Assembly: GCA_963791295.1 (NCBI GenBank)
Contig: CAWBRY010000004.1
Location: 186,001-250,000, forward strand
DNA from: CAWBRY01 sp963791295
GTDB taxonomy: Bacteria; Bacteroidota; Bacteroidia; Chitinophagales; Chitinophagaceae
Length of the DNA: 64,000 bases
Direction: 5' to 3'
This document shows, piece by piece, positions 45,078-53,468 of this stretch. The position numbers and the translations under genes are program-made. The notes beneath the pieces are model-generated. The model was not told the DNA's origin. It saw only the letters and a program-made list of their open reading frames with translations, and did no database searches. Each line of letters starts with the position of its first letter. Within the stretch, counting starts at the first letter, position 1.

Positions 45078-48000
45078 TCATTTGAACTGAACATTTACAC
45101 CGAACATATACGTAGCAGAAATAGGATATATATTTAATTCGATACCTGCTTCATTCTGGTTGCCTGGTAATTCCGGTGTAAAGCCCGTGTATTTTGTATA
45201 GATATACGGATTATTGGCGCTGGCAAAAACCCTTAATTTTTCTATTTTCAGCCGGCTCCCCTTCATTTCGAAATTATATCCAAGCGTTACATTATTAATT
45301 CTGGCAAATGAACCCGATTCAATAAAATAATCGCTGGGGTATGGCACTCCATTAAAAGCACGAGGCGTCGTGTTATTATTTGAGCCTGGTTGCCAGCGAT
45401 CGGTGGCTACATCAAATTCAATATTATAATTACCTCCATAACGAACACCTTTCTTGGCGTTGTAAACCTTATTTCCAGAGACACCGAAGATATCCAGCGA
45501 AAAATCAAACTTCTTCCAGGTCACGGCCGTATTGAATCCGTAGTAAAGCTTTGGTTGATAAGAGCCGACATGGATCCTGTCTTCATTGTCTATTTCTCCA
45601 TCCTGATTTATATCGACGAATTTGAAATCTCCAGGCTGCGCATTCAAAACGTGAGGATAGGCGGCCACTTCATCAATGGTTTGAAATATTCCGTCTGTCT
45701 TAAATACCCAAAATGAACCGATAGGTTGCCCCGCCAGGGTTTGGGTTGCTGACCATCCATTATTAAGGCTTCCATAATTCAGCGGTTTACCAAGTCCCAC
45801 ATTCGACACATTGTTATGATTGAAAGTTATATTTCCCCTGACTACATACTTGGTTACTTTATTGATCTCACCGTTCCAGGCAAGCGAAATTTCAATTCCC
45901 TTATTGGTCACGTCTGCCGCATTCGTCAGAAAGTCGGTACCAAAGCCGACGTTGAGATATCGCACGGTATATAACGCATCGGTTGCCTTCTTGGAATAAT
46001 AATCGATCTCACCGGTCAACCTTTGACGGAATGCCGAAAATTCCAAACCAAAATCGAGTTCTTTTACCACTTCCCATTTCAGATCGGGGTCAACAATACT
46101 GGTTACTGTTGCGCCATTATACCTGTTGGTTCCAAAATAGGCATACAGTTGATCCGTAGGACGCAAATCAAATTGTCCCGGAGCAATTACATCATTACCC
46201 ACCCATCCATAGCTGGCCCTGAGCTTGAGTTCATCAAATAGAGTTTGGTGTGCCATAAAATTCTCACTACTCAAAATCCAGCCTACGCCAACTGATGGAA
46301 AGTTGCCCCAACGATTCTTTAATGAAAAATTACTGTTGGCATCCCTTCGGAATGTTGCATTCAGAAGATATCTTTCCTTCAACCGGTAGTTAGCTCGGAT
46401 AAAGAATGATTCTCTACGGTAGTAGTTCCCGATAGGATCGCGAAAATTTTGCTGTGCACCGGCTGTATCCTTGAAATTCAGTTTCCACAATGATTTATCG
46501 TCGGCAACATTGTTTTTATCTGCAGAGCTGGTCCATCCATTTCTCCTTTCGGCGGTATGTCCTACGACAATTCGAAGGTTATGATCGGTTCCAAATTTTT
46601 TATCATAGGTGATAAAATTATCCCACACCCATTGGTAAATACTGTCCCGCGAATAATGGAGATCACTGGATTCATTCTTTTGAATTGTGGGACCTACAAA
46701 ATACACAGGCGTATAAATCCGTCCATTATTTTGTTCCAGGTCAATGCCAAAAGAAGATCGGAACGTGAGTCCTTTTATGATCTGGTATTCCCCCCAAGCA
46801 GTTGTCTGCAGTCGCTTACCAAAACTCCTGTCATGCGTATACTCAAGGGTGGCAAGCGGGTTTCCTACATCGCTTTTAGTTGTGTATCCATAAGTACCGT
46901 CCGCATTTTTGGCATTGTAGATCGGTGCGGCGATATAAGCTGTCGTAAAAAGACTATATGGTTTGTTTTCCGAGTTGTAATATGAGAACCCGATGTTGTT
47001 GCCAAACTTCAGCTTTGAATTTATTGTTAGTTCATGATTATATCGAACCGTGAGTCGACCATAATCATTGTCGAGAAGGGTGCCCTGCTCATTCATATAT
47101 CCCATTGAAAAAAAATAGCGATACTTCGTTTTACCGCCACTAATGGAAAGGCTATGGTTCTGAAAGATGGCAGGACGGGTAAGTTCATCATACCAATATG
47201 CAGAGCCCGATATATCGGACGCAATTATTTCCGGCGCGCCTGCAGCTTCATTGGAATAGAAAGCATATAGATTGGGACCGGACATCTTCACTTTATGCGT
47301 CAGGAGCTTTACGCCAGCATAGGCATTATAGCTGATGGCAAATTTTCCCCTGGTCCCGGCCTTAGTGGTAATTAGAATTACACCATTGGCAGCACGGGCT
47401 CCATAAATAGCCGTGGAGGAAGCGTCCTTTAATATATCCATCGAAACAATGTCTGCCGAATTTATATTGCGGATGTCATTGGTAATAACGCCGTCTACTA
47501 TGTACAATGGGTCGGCGCCCCCTAATATGGAACCGGTGCCTCTTATTCTGACATTCGGAGTAGAACCGGGCGCGCCACTGTTAGATATTTGAACACCTGC
47601 CACCTTACCCTGAATAGCCTGAGTTGCAGTCAATGCTGGAAGATTCACAATGTCGGCACCCTTCACTGAGGCAGAAGAGCCAGTCAGATCTTTCTTGCGG
47701 GCAGAGCCGTATCCCACCACGACAACCTGGTCCATTACGCGTGAGCTTTGCTTCAGAGAAATGTCAACGACTGTCTTGCCGGAAACGGAGACTTCAATAG
47801 ATTCATATCCTACTGTGGAGAATACGAGTGTCGCATTTTCGGCAACAACTATGGTATAGTTTCCATTGTTGTCAGTATTGGTTCCTTGTGATGTTCCTTT
47901 TACTATTACTGAAACACCCGCGAGAGCTTCGCCGGTTTCAGCTGTCACACGACCATTGATGGTGAGGTCCGGTTCGGCAATTCCATTTTCTCCTGCGGAT

Positions 48001-48107
48001 GCTTTCAAGCCGCCAACCGTGAAGACAATGATTGCAAGTTTTAGTCTAAGAATTCTTAAAAGACAGGAATTGAAATGATGCAATGGCTCAGAAACAGCTT
48101 TTTTCAT
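45078..48107 (-). CDS. SusC/RagA-like TonB-dependent outer-membrane transporter
   Basis: The ATG at 48107 (MKKAVSEPLHHFNSCLLRIL) gives 1009 residues; an ATG at 48158 would add 17 residues. A carboxypeptidase-regulatory-like domain (TINGRVTAETGEALAGVSVIVKG, about 50-125) leads to the plug with VVVVGYGSARKKDLTGSSASVKG near 130 and VDGVITNDIRNINSADIVSMDILKDASS near 205, the SusC signature. The barrel ends in MFGVNVQFK. Its gene starts 166 bases after the rpsG stop on the same strand, and no clear promoter or terminator was found in that gap, so some read-through from rpsL-rpsG is possible. Confidence 0.93.
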   Translation of the reverse strand: MKKAVSEPLHHFNSCLLRILRLKLAIIVFTVGGLKASAGENGIAEPDLTINGRVTAETGEALAGVSVIVKGTSQGTNTDNNGNYTIVVAENATLVFSTVGYESIEVSVSGKTVVDISLKQSSRVMDQVVVVGYGSARKKDLTGSSASVKGADIVNLPALTATQAIQGKVAGVQISNSGAPGSTPNVRIRGTGSILGGADPLYIVDGVITNDIRNINSADIVSMDILKDASSTAIYGARAANGVILITTKAGTRGKFAISYNAYAGVKLLTHKVKMSGPNLYAFYSNEAAGAPEIIASDISGSAYWYDELTRPAIFQNHSLSISGGKTKYRYFFSMGYMNEQGTLLDNDYGRLTVRYNHELTINSKLKFGNNIGFSYYNSENKPYSLFTTAYIAAPIYNAKNADGTYGYTTKSDVGNPLATLEYTHDRSFGKRLQTTAWGEYQIIKGLTFRSSFGIDLEQNNGRIYTPVYFVGPTIQKNESSDLHYSRDSIYQWVWDNFITYDKKFGTDHNLRIVVGHTAERRNGWTSSADKNNVADDKSLWKLNFKDTAGAQQNFRDPIGNYYRRESFFIRANYRLKERYLLNATFRRDANSNFSLKNRWGNFPSVGVGWILSSENFMAHQTLFDELKLRASYGWVGNDVIAPGQFDLRPTDQLYAYFGTNRYNGATVTSIVDPDLKWEVVKELDFGLEFSAFRQRLTGEIDYYSKKATDALYTVRYLNVGFGTDFLTNAADVTNKGIEISLAWNGEINKVTKYVVRGNITFNHNNVSNVGLGKPLNYGSLNNGWSATQTLAGQPIGSFWVFKTDGIFQTIDEVAAYPHVLNAQPGDFKFVDINQDGEIDNEDRIHVGSYQPKLYYGFNTAVTWKKFDFSLDIFGVSGNKVYNAKKGVRYGGNYNIEFDVATDRWQPGSNNNTTPRAFNGVPYPSDYFIESGSFARINNVTLGYNFEMKGSRLKIEKLRVFASANNPYIYTKYTGFTPELPGNQNEAGIELNIYPISATYMFGVNVQFK

Positions 48108-48272
48108 TTTTTGCTTCTCCAGAATTAATAAATAGATGCGTTCATTCCTGGTTTGCACTGGCGGAGTAATTGGGGCAGCAGGCGGGACTTGGTTTATGGT
48201 GTTCCGACCAGTTCAGGAATCGACCGTAAAGGTCTGCTCTAAGTTAAACAATTATTAGCTGATAGAAATCGT

Positions 48273-48740
48273 CTAGATACGAAAATGCGCAAAAGCCTTA
48301 TTTGCCTCAGCCATGCGATGCGTATCTTCCTTCTTCTTGTATGCAGCACCCTCGCCTTTTGCAGCGGCAACAATTTCGCCAGCGAGTTTATCAGACATGC
48401 TACGACCATTTCGATCGCGGCTATAGCGAATAAGCCATTTTATGCTTAATGAGATTTTTCTATCAGGACGGACTTCAGCAGGGATCTGAAATGTTGCTCC
48501 TCCGATTCTTCTACTACGAACTTCTACCGACGGCGTTACATTAGCCAATGCTTTTTTCCACAGTTCATAACCGTCTTCATTGGTTTGTTTGGAGACCTTG
48601 TCGACCGCATCATAAAAAATGTTGAATGCGCCACTTTTCTTTCCCTGCCACATCAGGTTGTTGACAAAGCGCGTGACTAATTTATCATTGAATCGGGGAT
48701 CTGGTTCTAAAGGAAGTTTTTTTGCCTGGGCTTTCCGCAT
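48273..48740 (-). CDS. rpsG: 30S ribosomal protein S7
   Basis: A 155-residue protein of normal length. It begins MRKAQAKKLPLEPDPRFND and has KLVTRFVNNLMWQGKKS near 20, VEVRSRRIGGATFQIPAEVRPDR near 80 and RNGRSMSDKLAGEIVAAAKGEG near 112, all S7 hallmarks. S7 nucleates assembly of the 30S head. It starts 28 bases after rpsL. Downstream the expected fusA is absent and a carbohydrate locus begins instead. Confidence 0.98.
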   Translation of the reverse strand: MRKAQAKKLPLEPDPRFNDKLVTRFVNNLMWQGKKSGAFNIFYDAVDKVSKQTNEDGYELWKKALANVTPSVEVRSRRIGGATFQIPAEVRPDRKISLSIKWLIRYSRDRNGRSMSDKLAGEIVAAAKGEGAAYKKKEDTHRMAEANKAFAHFRI

Positions 48741-48768
48741 GATATATTCGAATTACTTTACGTTTAAT

Positions 48769-49149
48769 TTATTTTTTTACTTTTTCTCTTTTAGTCCCGT
48801 ATTTAGACCGGCTTTTCTTACGATCCTTAACGCCAGCCGTATCCAAAGAACCGCGAATAATGTGATATCGAACTCCCGGTAAATCCTTTACCCTTCCGCC
48901 ACGAATCAGGACGATGGAGTGTTCCTGAAGATTATGACCTTCTCCCGGGATATAGGCAATGACTTCAATTTTGTTGGTCAACCTGACCTTTGCAACCTTG
49001 CGTAAGGCAGAATTTGGTTTTTTAGGCGTGGTCGTATAAACGCGGGTACACACACCCCGACGCTGGGGACACTGGTCGAGCGCTCTTGATTTGCTTTTGG
49101 CCCTGATAATTTCTCTTCCTTTGCGAACTAATTGCTGAATTGTAGGCAT
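48769..49149 (-). CDS. rpsL: 30S ribosomal protein S12
   Basis: A 126-residue protein beginning MPTIQQLVRKGRE. The decoding-site loop TTTPKKPNSALRKVAKVRLTN near 40 and IPGEGHNLQEHSIVLIRGGRVKDLPGVRYHIIRG near 75 are the S12 signatures; the lysines linked to streptomycin sensitivity in other bacteria are present. It is first in the shortened str operon rpsL-rpsG and has a clear promoter upstream. Confidence 0.98.
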   Translation of the reverse strand: MPTIQQLVRKGREIIRAKSKSRALDQCPQRRGVCTRVYTTTPKKPNSALRKVAKVRLTNKIEVIAYIPGEGHNLQEHSIVLIRGGRVKDLPGVRYHIIRGSLDTAGVKDRKKSRSKYGTKREKVKK

Positions 49150-49174
49150 TCCTGACCCTTGTTTTTAGGGAGTG

Positions 49175-49206
49175 CAAAGGTAATCGGGGAAGGGTTAAGT
49201 ACCAAA
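49175..49206 (-). promoter_or_regulatory. Probable rpsL-rpsG promoter (Bacteroidota type)
   Basis: On the minus strand TTTG (49203-49206), a 20-base spacer and TACCTTTG (49175-49182) match the consensus. The -7 flank TACCTTTGCACTCCC is identical over 15 bases to the S10-operon promoter at 3490. It lies 26 bases before the rpsL start. Confidence 0.72.
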
Positions 49207-49245
49207 TTTTACTGTGGCTGAGCAGCATTCTTGTACCAACGGGTT

Positions 49246-50319
49246 TTAGCCTGTTGATACACTCACCATCCATCCATACTTATCCTCTCTTCGGAATTCA
49301 CGGATATCGGTAACCCATTTTCTAATGGTAGGAGCTGTTTTCCAGGTATCCACGTCAAATTTCATCACGAAGTCTTTGTATCGCAATTCCTTGATCATGA
49401 TGACGATAGCTGCGGTTCCTGTACCGAACACTTCGCGTAAAGTACCTGCTTTATATGCATCAATGATCTCATCTATACCAAGCGGTCTTTCTTCAACGCT
49501 AAGCCCCATCTCTTGCATGAGTGTGATCGCCGTCATCCGATTGACGCCATTTAAAATGGTGCCCTCAGCCAGATCAGGGGTGATAGCCTTATCGCCAATG
49601 ATGAAGAAAACGTTCATCGTGCCAATCTCCTGCACGTACTTATGTTGGTTGGCGTCGGTCCAAAGCACCTGGTCATATCCTTTCTCTTTCGCTTCAGCAG
49701 TAGCCATCATGGCAGCAGCATAGTTGCCTGCAGCCTTGGCATAGCCAACTCCACCGGGTGCGGCACGAACATATTTCTCTTCCACATAAATTCGCATGGG
49801 AGCAACATAATAAGGTCCCGTAGGACTGAGGATCGTCAGGAATTTATAAGTTTCCGAAGGACGAACGCCAATCATTTCATCGGTGGCAAACATAAATGGC
49901 CGGATATACAGGGAGTGATCTTTATAGGTGGGTATCCAATTTTTATCCACCTCGATAAGCCGCTTCAAGCCCTCGATGAACAAAAACTCCGGAACAGTCG
50001 GCATCTGCATTCTTTGGGCGGAAATATTAAAACGAGTGAAATTATCGTGAGGTCGGAATATATAAGGATTACCCTTCTCGTCGCGGTAAGCCTTCAATCC
50101 CTCAAAAATCGCCTGGCCATAATGCAAGGCTATTAAAGAAGGCTCCAATGGCAAGGCCTGATATGGTCGAATACCGATGTTGCCCCATTCCCCATTTTTG
50201 AAATCAGCCTCCAACATATGATCGCTGAAATAATGCCCAAATGGAAGGTCTTTTAGTTCTAGTTTTTGCAATTTGCTTTTCTCTGCCCGGGTGATTGAAA
50301 TATCCATGCCAGCGATCAT
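49246..50319 (-). CDS. ilvE: Branched-chain amino acid aminotransferase
   Basis: A 357-residue PLP enzyme of the class IV aminotransferases. Motifs are FEGLKAYRDEKGNPYIFRPHDNFTRFN near 75, the PLP-lysine segment GGVGYAKAAGNYAAAM near 195, and TNQHKYVQEIGTMNVFF-like (ANQHKYVQEIGTMNVFFI) near 230. It moves the amino group between glutamate and leucine, isoleucine or valine. The start could be the ATG at 50319 or that at 50307 (MDISITRAEKSKL). It is the gene upstream of rpsL on the same strand, 96 bases away, and is separately promoted from rpsL. Confidence 0.93.
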   Translation of the reverse strand: MIAGMDISITRAEKSKLQKLELKDLPFGHYFSDHMLEADFKNGEWGNIGIRPYQALPLEPSLIALHYGQAIFEGLKAYRDEKGNPYIFRPHDNFTRFNISAQRMQMPTVPEFLFIEGLKRLIEVDKNWIPTYKDHSLYIRPFMFATDEMIGVRPSETYKFLTILSPTGPYYVAPMRIYVEEKYVRAAPGGVGYAKAAGNYAAAMMATAEAKEKGYDQVLWTDANQHKYVQEIGTMNVFFIIGDKAITPDLAEGTILNGVNRMTAITLMQEMGLSVEERPLGIDEIIDAYKAGTLREVFGTGTAAIVIMIKELRYKDFVMKFDVDTWKTAPTIRKWVTDIREFRREDKYGWMVSVSTG

Positions 50320-50389
50320 AAAAGTTTATTTTTGAAAGGCCAAAGAAACGAAAAAAAGGCCATTGCTCATTTCAAACACTATCTATTGT

Positions 50390-50932
50390 ATGGATCTTAA
50401 CGACATCGAACTTTCACCATTTTTAATAGCCAGTCTTTATCGCTCCACTATCGTTGAATTGGATGGCCCTGCTAAACAGACAACACCGCCGACTCGCAAA
50501 GTGGCGCGGGATACAGAGTCTTACCTGGAGGATTCCACCGGCGAATGGAAATCATTAGGAGAAAACAAAAAGAATATTTTGATAATTCTTTCAAATAAAG
50601 ATGTAGTCTATTTGCCAGACGACGAACTTCAATTTCTTACCGGTATTTTGAACGCATGCAGACTTAGTCTTGCCGATGTGGCCATTGTTAACATAGCCAA
50701 TAACCCGGAAGCCAATCACAAAGTGCTCACTCAATTTTTTAAGAGCAGGATCGTCTTGCTTTTTGCAGTAGAGCCGACAGCCTTTGGGTTGCCCATTAGC
50801 TTTCCTCAATTTCAAATTCAACCATTTGCAAATAATTCATTTCTATTTTTACCCACCTTAAAAGAATTGGAAATGGACAAATTATTAAAAAGCAAATTAT
50901 GGCTTAGCCTAAAACGATTATTTAATGTGTGA
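50390..50932 (+). CDS. Conserved hypothetical protein, Bacteroidota type
   Basis: A 180-residue protein from the ATG at 50390 (MDLNDIELSPFLIASLYRSTIVEL); an ATG at 50363 would add nine residues. No domain or function was recognised. The middle is polar, then LLFAVEPTAFGLPISFPQFQIQPF and a C-terminal LEMDKLLKSKLWLSLKRLFNV, which look conserved rather than random. It lies 33 bases upstream of rdgB on the same strand and is probably co-transcribed with rdgB and the sigma factor. No signal peptide. Confidence 0.7.
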   Translation: MDLNDIELSPFLIASLYRSTIVELDGPAKQTTPPTRKVARDTESYLEDSTGEWKSLGENKKNILIILSNKDVVYLPDDELQFLTGILNACRLSLADVAIVNIANNPEANHKVLTQFFKSRIVLLFAVEPTAFGLPISFPQFQIQPFANNSFLFLPTLKELEMDKLLKSKLWLSLKRLFNV

Positions 50933-50965
50933 GGCTGTTGCGATCGACTTTAAAAATTAAAGACA

Positions 50966-51553
50966 TTGAAACTGATCTTAGCTACCAATAACCAACACAA
51001 GGTGGAGGAAATAATCTCTGTTGTCGGAGATCAAATGGAAATTATCACGCTAAAAGAAGCGGGAATAAATATAGATATTCCCGAACCCTTTCATACGCTG
51101 GAGGAGAATGCCTCCGGGAAGTCAAAGACCATATACGAAATTACCGGCGCAAATTGTTTTGGTGAGGACACTGGACTTGAGGTAACTGCCCTGCACGGTG
51201 AACCGGGAGTGAAAAGCGCGCGGTATGCGGGAGATGACCGGTCATTTGACAAGAATATTGAGAAGCTTTTGACTAATTTGGCAGATAAACCCAACCGGAG
51301 TGCCCGGTTCAGAGCGGTGATTTCCTTAATAATCGAGGGCGAAGAAACCATGTTTGAAGGCATCTGCGAGGGAACAATTATTCATGAAAAAAGGGGCGAT
51401 CAGGGCTTTGGCTATGATCCTGTATTTATGCCTCTTGGAACCGACAGGACCTTTGCTGAGATGGGAATGGAGGAAAAATCGATCTATAGCCATAGAAGCA
51501 AAGCGGCACTCAAACTGGTAGCATTTTTGAATACTCTTCACGCAAAAGCCTGA
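50966..51553 (+). CDS. rdgB: XTP/dITP diphosphatase (non-canonical purine NTP pyrophosphatase)
   Basis: A 195-residue protein with a TTG start (MKLILATNNQHKVEEI). HAM1/RdgB motifs are LATNNQHKVEEI at 4-15, FGEDTGLEVTALHGEPGVKSARYAG near 65, GFGYDPVFMP near 147 and SHRSKAALK near 178. It hydrolyses ITP, dITP and XTP to monophosphates and keeps them out of DNA and RNA. The sigma-factor gene begins four bases after its stop. Confidence 0.93.
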   Translation: MKLILATNNQHKVEEIISVVGDQMEIITLKEAGINIDIPEPFHTLEENASGKSKTIYEITGANCFGEDTGLEVTALHGEPGVKSARYAGDDRSFDKNIEKLLTNLADKPNRSARFRAVISLIIEGEETMFEGICEGTIIHEKRGDQGFGYDPVFMPLGTDRTFAEMGMEEKSIYSHRSKAALKLVAFLNTLHAKA

Positions 51554-51557
51554 AAAA

Positions 51558-52136
51558 TTGAGCTTTGAACGCAACCAAAATATCACCGAAAGCGACTTAA
51601 TTCATGGATGCATGCAAGGCAACCGCCGGATGCAGGAAGAATTATACAAGCGCTTTTCCCCCAGAATGTATGCGGTTTGCCTTCGATACGCCGGAAATGC
51701 TGAAGAAGCAGAGGATATCTTACAGGAAGGATTTATTAAGGTCTTTAAAAAGTTGGACAGTTTTCGAAGTGAAGGTTCCTTTGAGGGATGGGTGAGAAGG
51801 ATCTTCGTAAACACCGCCATTGAACAATTCAGGCGAAAAAGGTATCTCTTGCCGGTGACCGAAAAAGAAGAAAACACGGTGGAAGGTAAATACCTCTCCA
51901 TCATGGATGAACTGGCGGAAAAGGATATACTGGCCCTGGTGACGGAATTGTCGCCCGGCTATCGCACGGTGTTCAACATGTATGTGGTAGAAGGTTATAC
52001 GCATAAAGAGATCGCCGATATGCTGGGCATTAGCGAAGGAACAAGTAAATCACAACTGTCGAGAGCCAAAGTAATACTGCAGGATATGGTCAGGAAATTT
52101 ATAGATCATCAACGCGAGGTGCGAACAAAGCCATGA
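51558..52136 (+). CDS. ECF-type RNA polymerase sigma factor (sigma-70 family)
   Basis: A 192-residue protein with a TTG start. Region 2 spans about 20-90 (LYKRFSPRMYAVCLRYAGNAEEAEDILQEGFIKVFKKL, then GWVRRIFVNTAIEQFRRKR). Region 4 spans about 125-180 (LSPGYRTVFNMYVVEGYTHKEIADMLGISEGTSKSQLSRAK). It lacks region 1 and 3, as in ECF factors. Its stop overlaps the start of the following gene (ATGA), which codes for a single-pass membrane protein that is probably its anti-sigma factor. Confidence 0.92.
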   Translation: MSFERNQNITESDLIHGCMQGNRRMQEELYKRFSPRMYAVCLRYAGNAEEAEDILQEGFIKVFKKLDSFRSEGSFEGWVRRIFVNTAIEQFRRKRYLLPVTEKEENTVEGKYLSIMDELAEKDILALVTELSPGYRTVFNMYVVEGYTHKEIADMLGISEGTSKSQLSRAKVILQDMVRKFIDHQREVRTKP

Positions 52137-52982
52137 GTGAAGGATTACAAGATAAGATGTATAAGTATGAGGTGAATCCTCCTGATCACCTATGGGAAAA
52201 AATTGCCAGTGCCCTTAGATGACTCCGAAATGCACAACGAATTCCCGTCCACTCTCTATAATATTGAATTGAATCCGCCGCCTGCCGCATGGGAAAAAAT
52301 TCGAAGCACACTTGATGCGCCAGCGGAACAACCAACGATTGCCACTCGGAAAGTAGTGCCCCTTTGGCGATACGCCGCCGCTGCTGCCGTCATTGGTTTG
52401 ATCGCATTCGCCAGTCTTCAATTATTCAAAAAAACATCTTCTAAAGACGGGATCGCCAAAGAGCAAATTTCCCAGCCTGCTCTCAACCTTCCTGATCCAG
52501 GCGAGAGAGATACATCCGGCGCCGGTGTCGAAGATGCGAGGGATGAGGCTGTACTCCGGGCGAACGAACAGACCGTTGCCAGACTTGATACTTACAGAAA
52601 AACGCAGCGAAGAGTCACCACTACCGATAACTATATTTCAGAAAGAATATATTTCCCTAGCTCTGGCCTGCGGAAGGACGACCTTAATAGTTATCCTGAT
52701 GTTCACGACGAAGCGACTGGTTCTTCCGCAATTGCACATCAGGACATCACCGGCAATAATAATAAGCGATATATCATGTTGATGACGCCGGATGGAAACA
52801 TTATCCGGATGTCCAGAAAATTGAGTGATCTCGTATGTTGCGTATCCGGCCAGGAACAGGATGACGATTGCAAGAGCCAACTGAAAATATGGAGAGACAA
52901 GATGGCCAGCTCGGTGGCACCCTCCTCCGGCAATTTTATGGATATACTCAACCTGGTCAACACACTTCAGAATAATAATTAA
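52133..52982 (+). CDS. Probable membrane anti-sigma partner of the ECF sigma factor, frame interrupted once
   Basis: The gene starts at the ATG at 52133, overlapping the sigma stop (ATGA). The first frame reads MSEGLQDKMYKYEV and NPPDHLWEKIASAL and then stops near 52220; deleting one base near 52215 joins it to LDDSEMHNEF and the long frame, giving 282 residues. The N-terminus has two similar units, NPPDHLWEKI and NPPPAAWEKI. A single membrane helix (YAAAAAVIGLIAFASLQLF) is near residue 85, and a periplasmic part follows with a Cys-Cys pair (DLVCCVSG). No zinc-type HxxxCxxC anti-sigma motif was seen. The anti-sigma role is inferred from the position. Confidence 0.7.
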
Positions 52983-53008
52983 TCTACAAGCCATATCACT
53001 ATCCATCC

Positions 53009-53440
53009 ATGGCGCGGAGCAAAATTCAGATACCTGAAAAATTTCAATTTGTTTGCCAGATCCCCATCCGGATCTCAGACCTCAACTATGGCGGCCACGT
53101 GGGAAACGATACCATTTTATCCCTGGTTCACGAAGCACGGATACAATTCCTCCATCATCACCACTACTCCGAATTGGAGTTTGCAGGAGTGGGCATGATT
53201 ATGGCCGACGCAGCCATCGAATTTAAAAGTGAATTGTTTTATGGAGACATCGTCATCGCTTCTGTAAATGTTGGAGAGTTTTCGGGCGCCGGATTTGAAA
53301 TGATATATAAGTTGGAAAAGACCGTGAATGAAAAAGTGATCCTGGTGGCGATGGCAAGAACAGGCATGGTATGCTATGACTATAAAAAGAAGAAGATCGC
53401 GCCCGTACCTGAAGAAGCTAGATTGAAGTTGAAAAGTTAG
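53009..53440 (+). CDS. Thioesterase of the 4-hydroxybenzoyl-CoA thioesterase (hotdog) family
   Basis: A 143-residue protein of hotdog-fold size. The active-site helix region ISDLNYGGHVGNDTILSLVHEARIQFLHHH near 20 replaces the usual DxDxxGHVNNxxY pattern; Asn-Tyr-Gly-Gly-His-Val-Gly-Asn is a known variant. Acyl-CoA substrates are likely but not identified. It is convergent with aroE at a distance of 28 bases. Confidence 0.83.
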   Translation: MARSKIQIPEKFQFVCQIPIRISDLNYGGHVGNDTILSLVHEARIQFLHHHHYSELEFAGVGMIMADAAIEFKSELFYGDIVIASVNVGEFSGAGFEMIYKLEKTVNEKVILVAMARTGMVCYDYKKKKIAPVPEEARLKLKS

Positions 53441-53468
53441 ACGAGTGAATTACGTCATCGCACAATGA

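Noticed and set aside
6959..48272. Mobile island with attachment sites at both ends
   Set aside because: I compared the two junction regions and saw no direct repeat, tRNA gene, integrase or transposase, so mobility is not supported.
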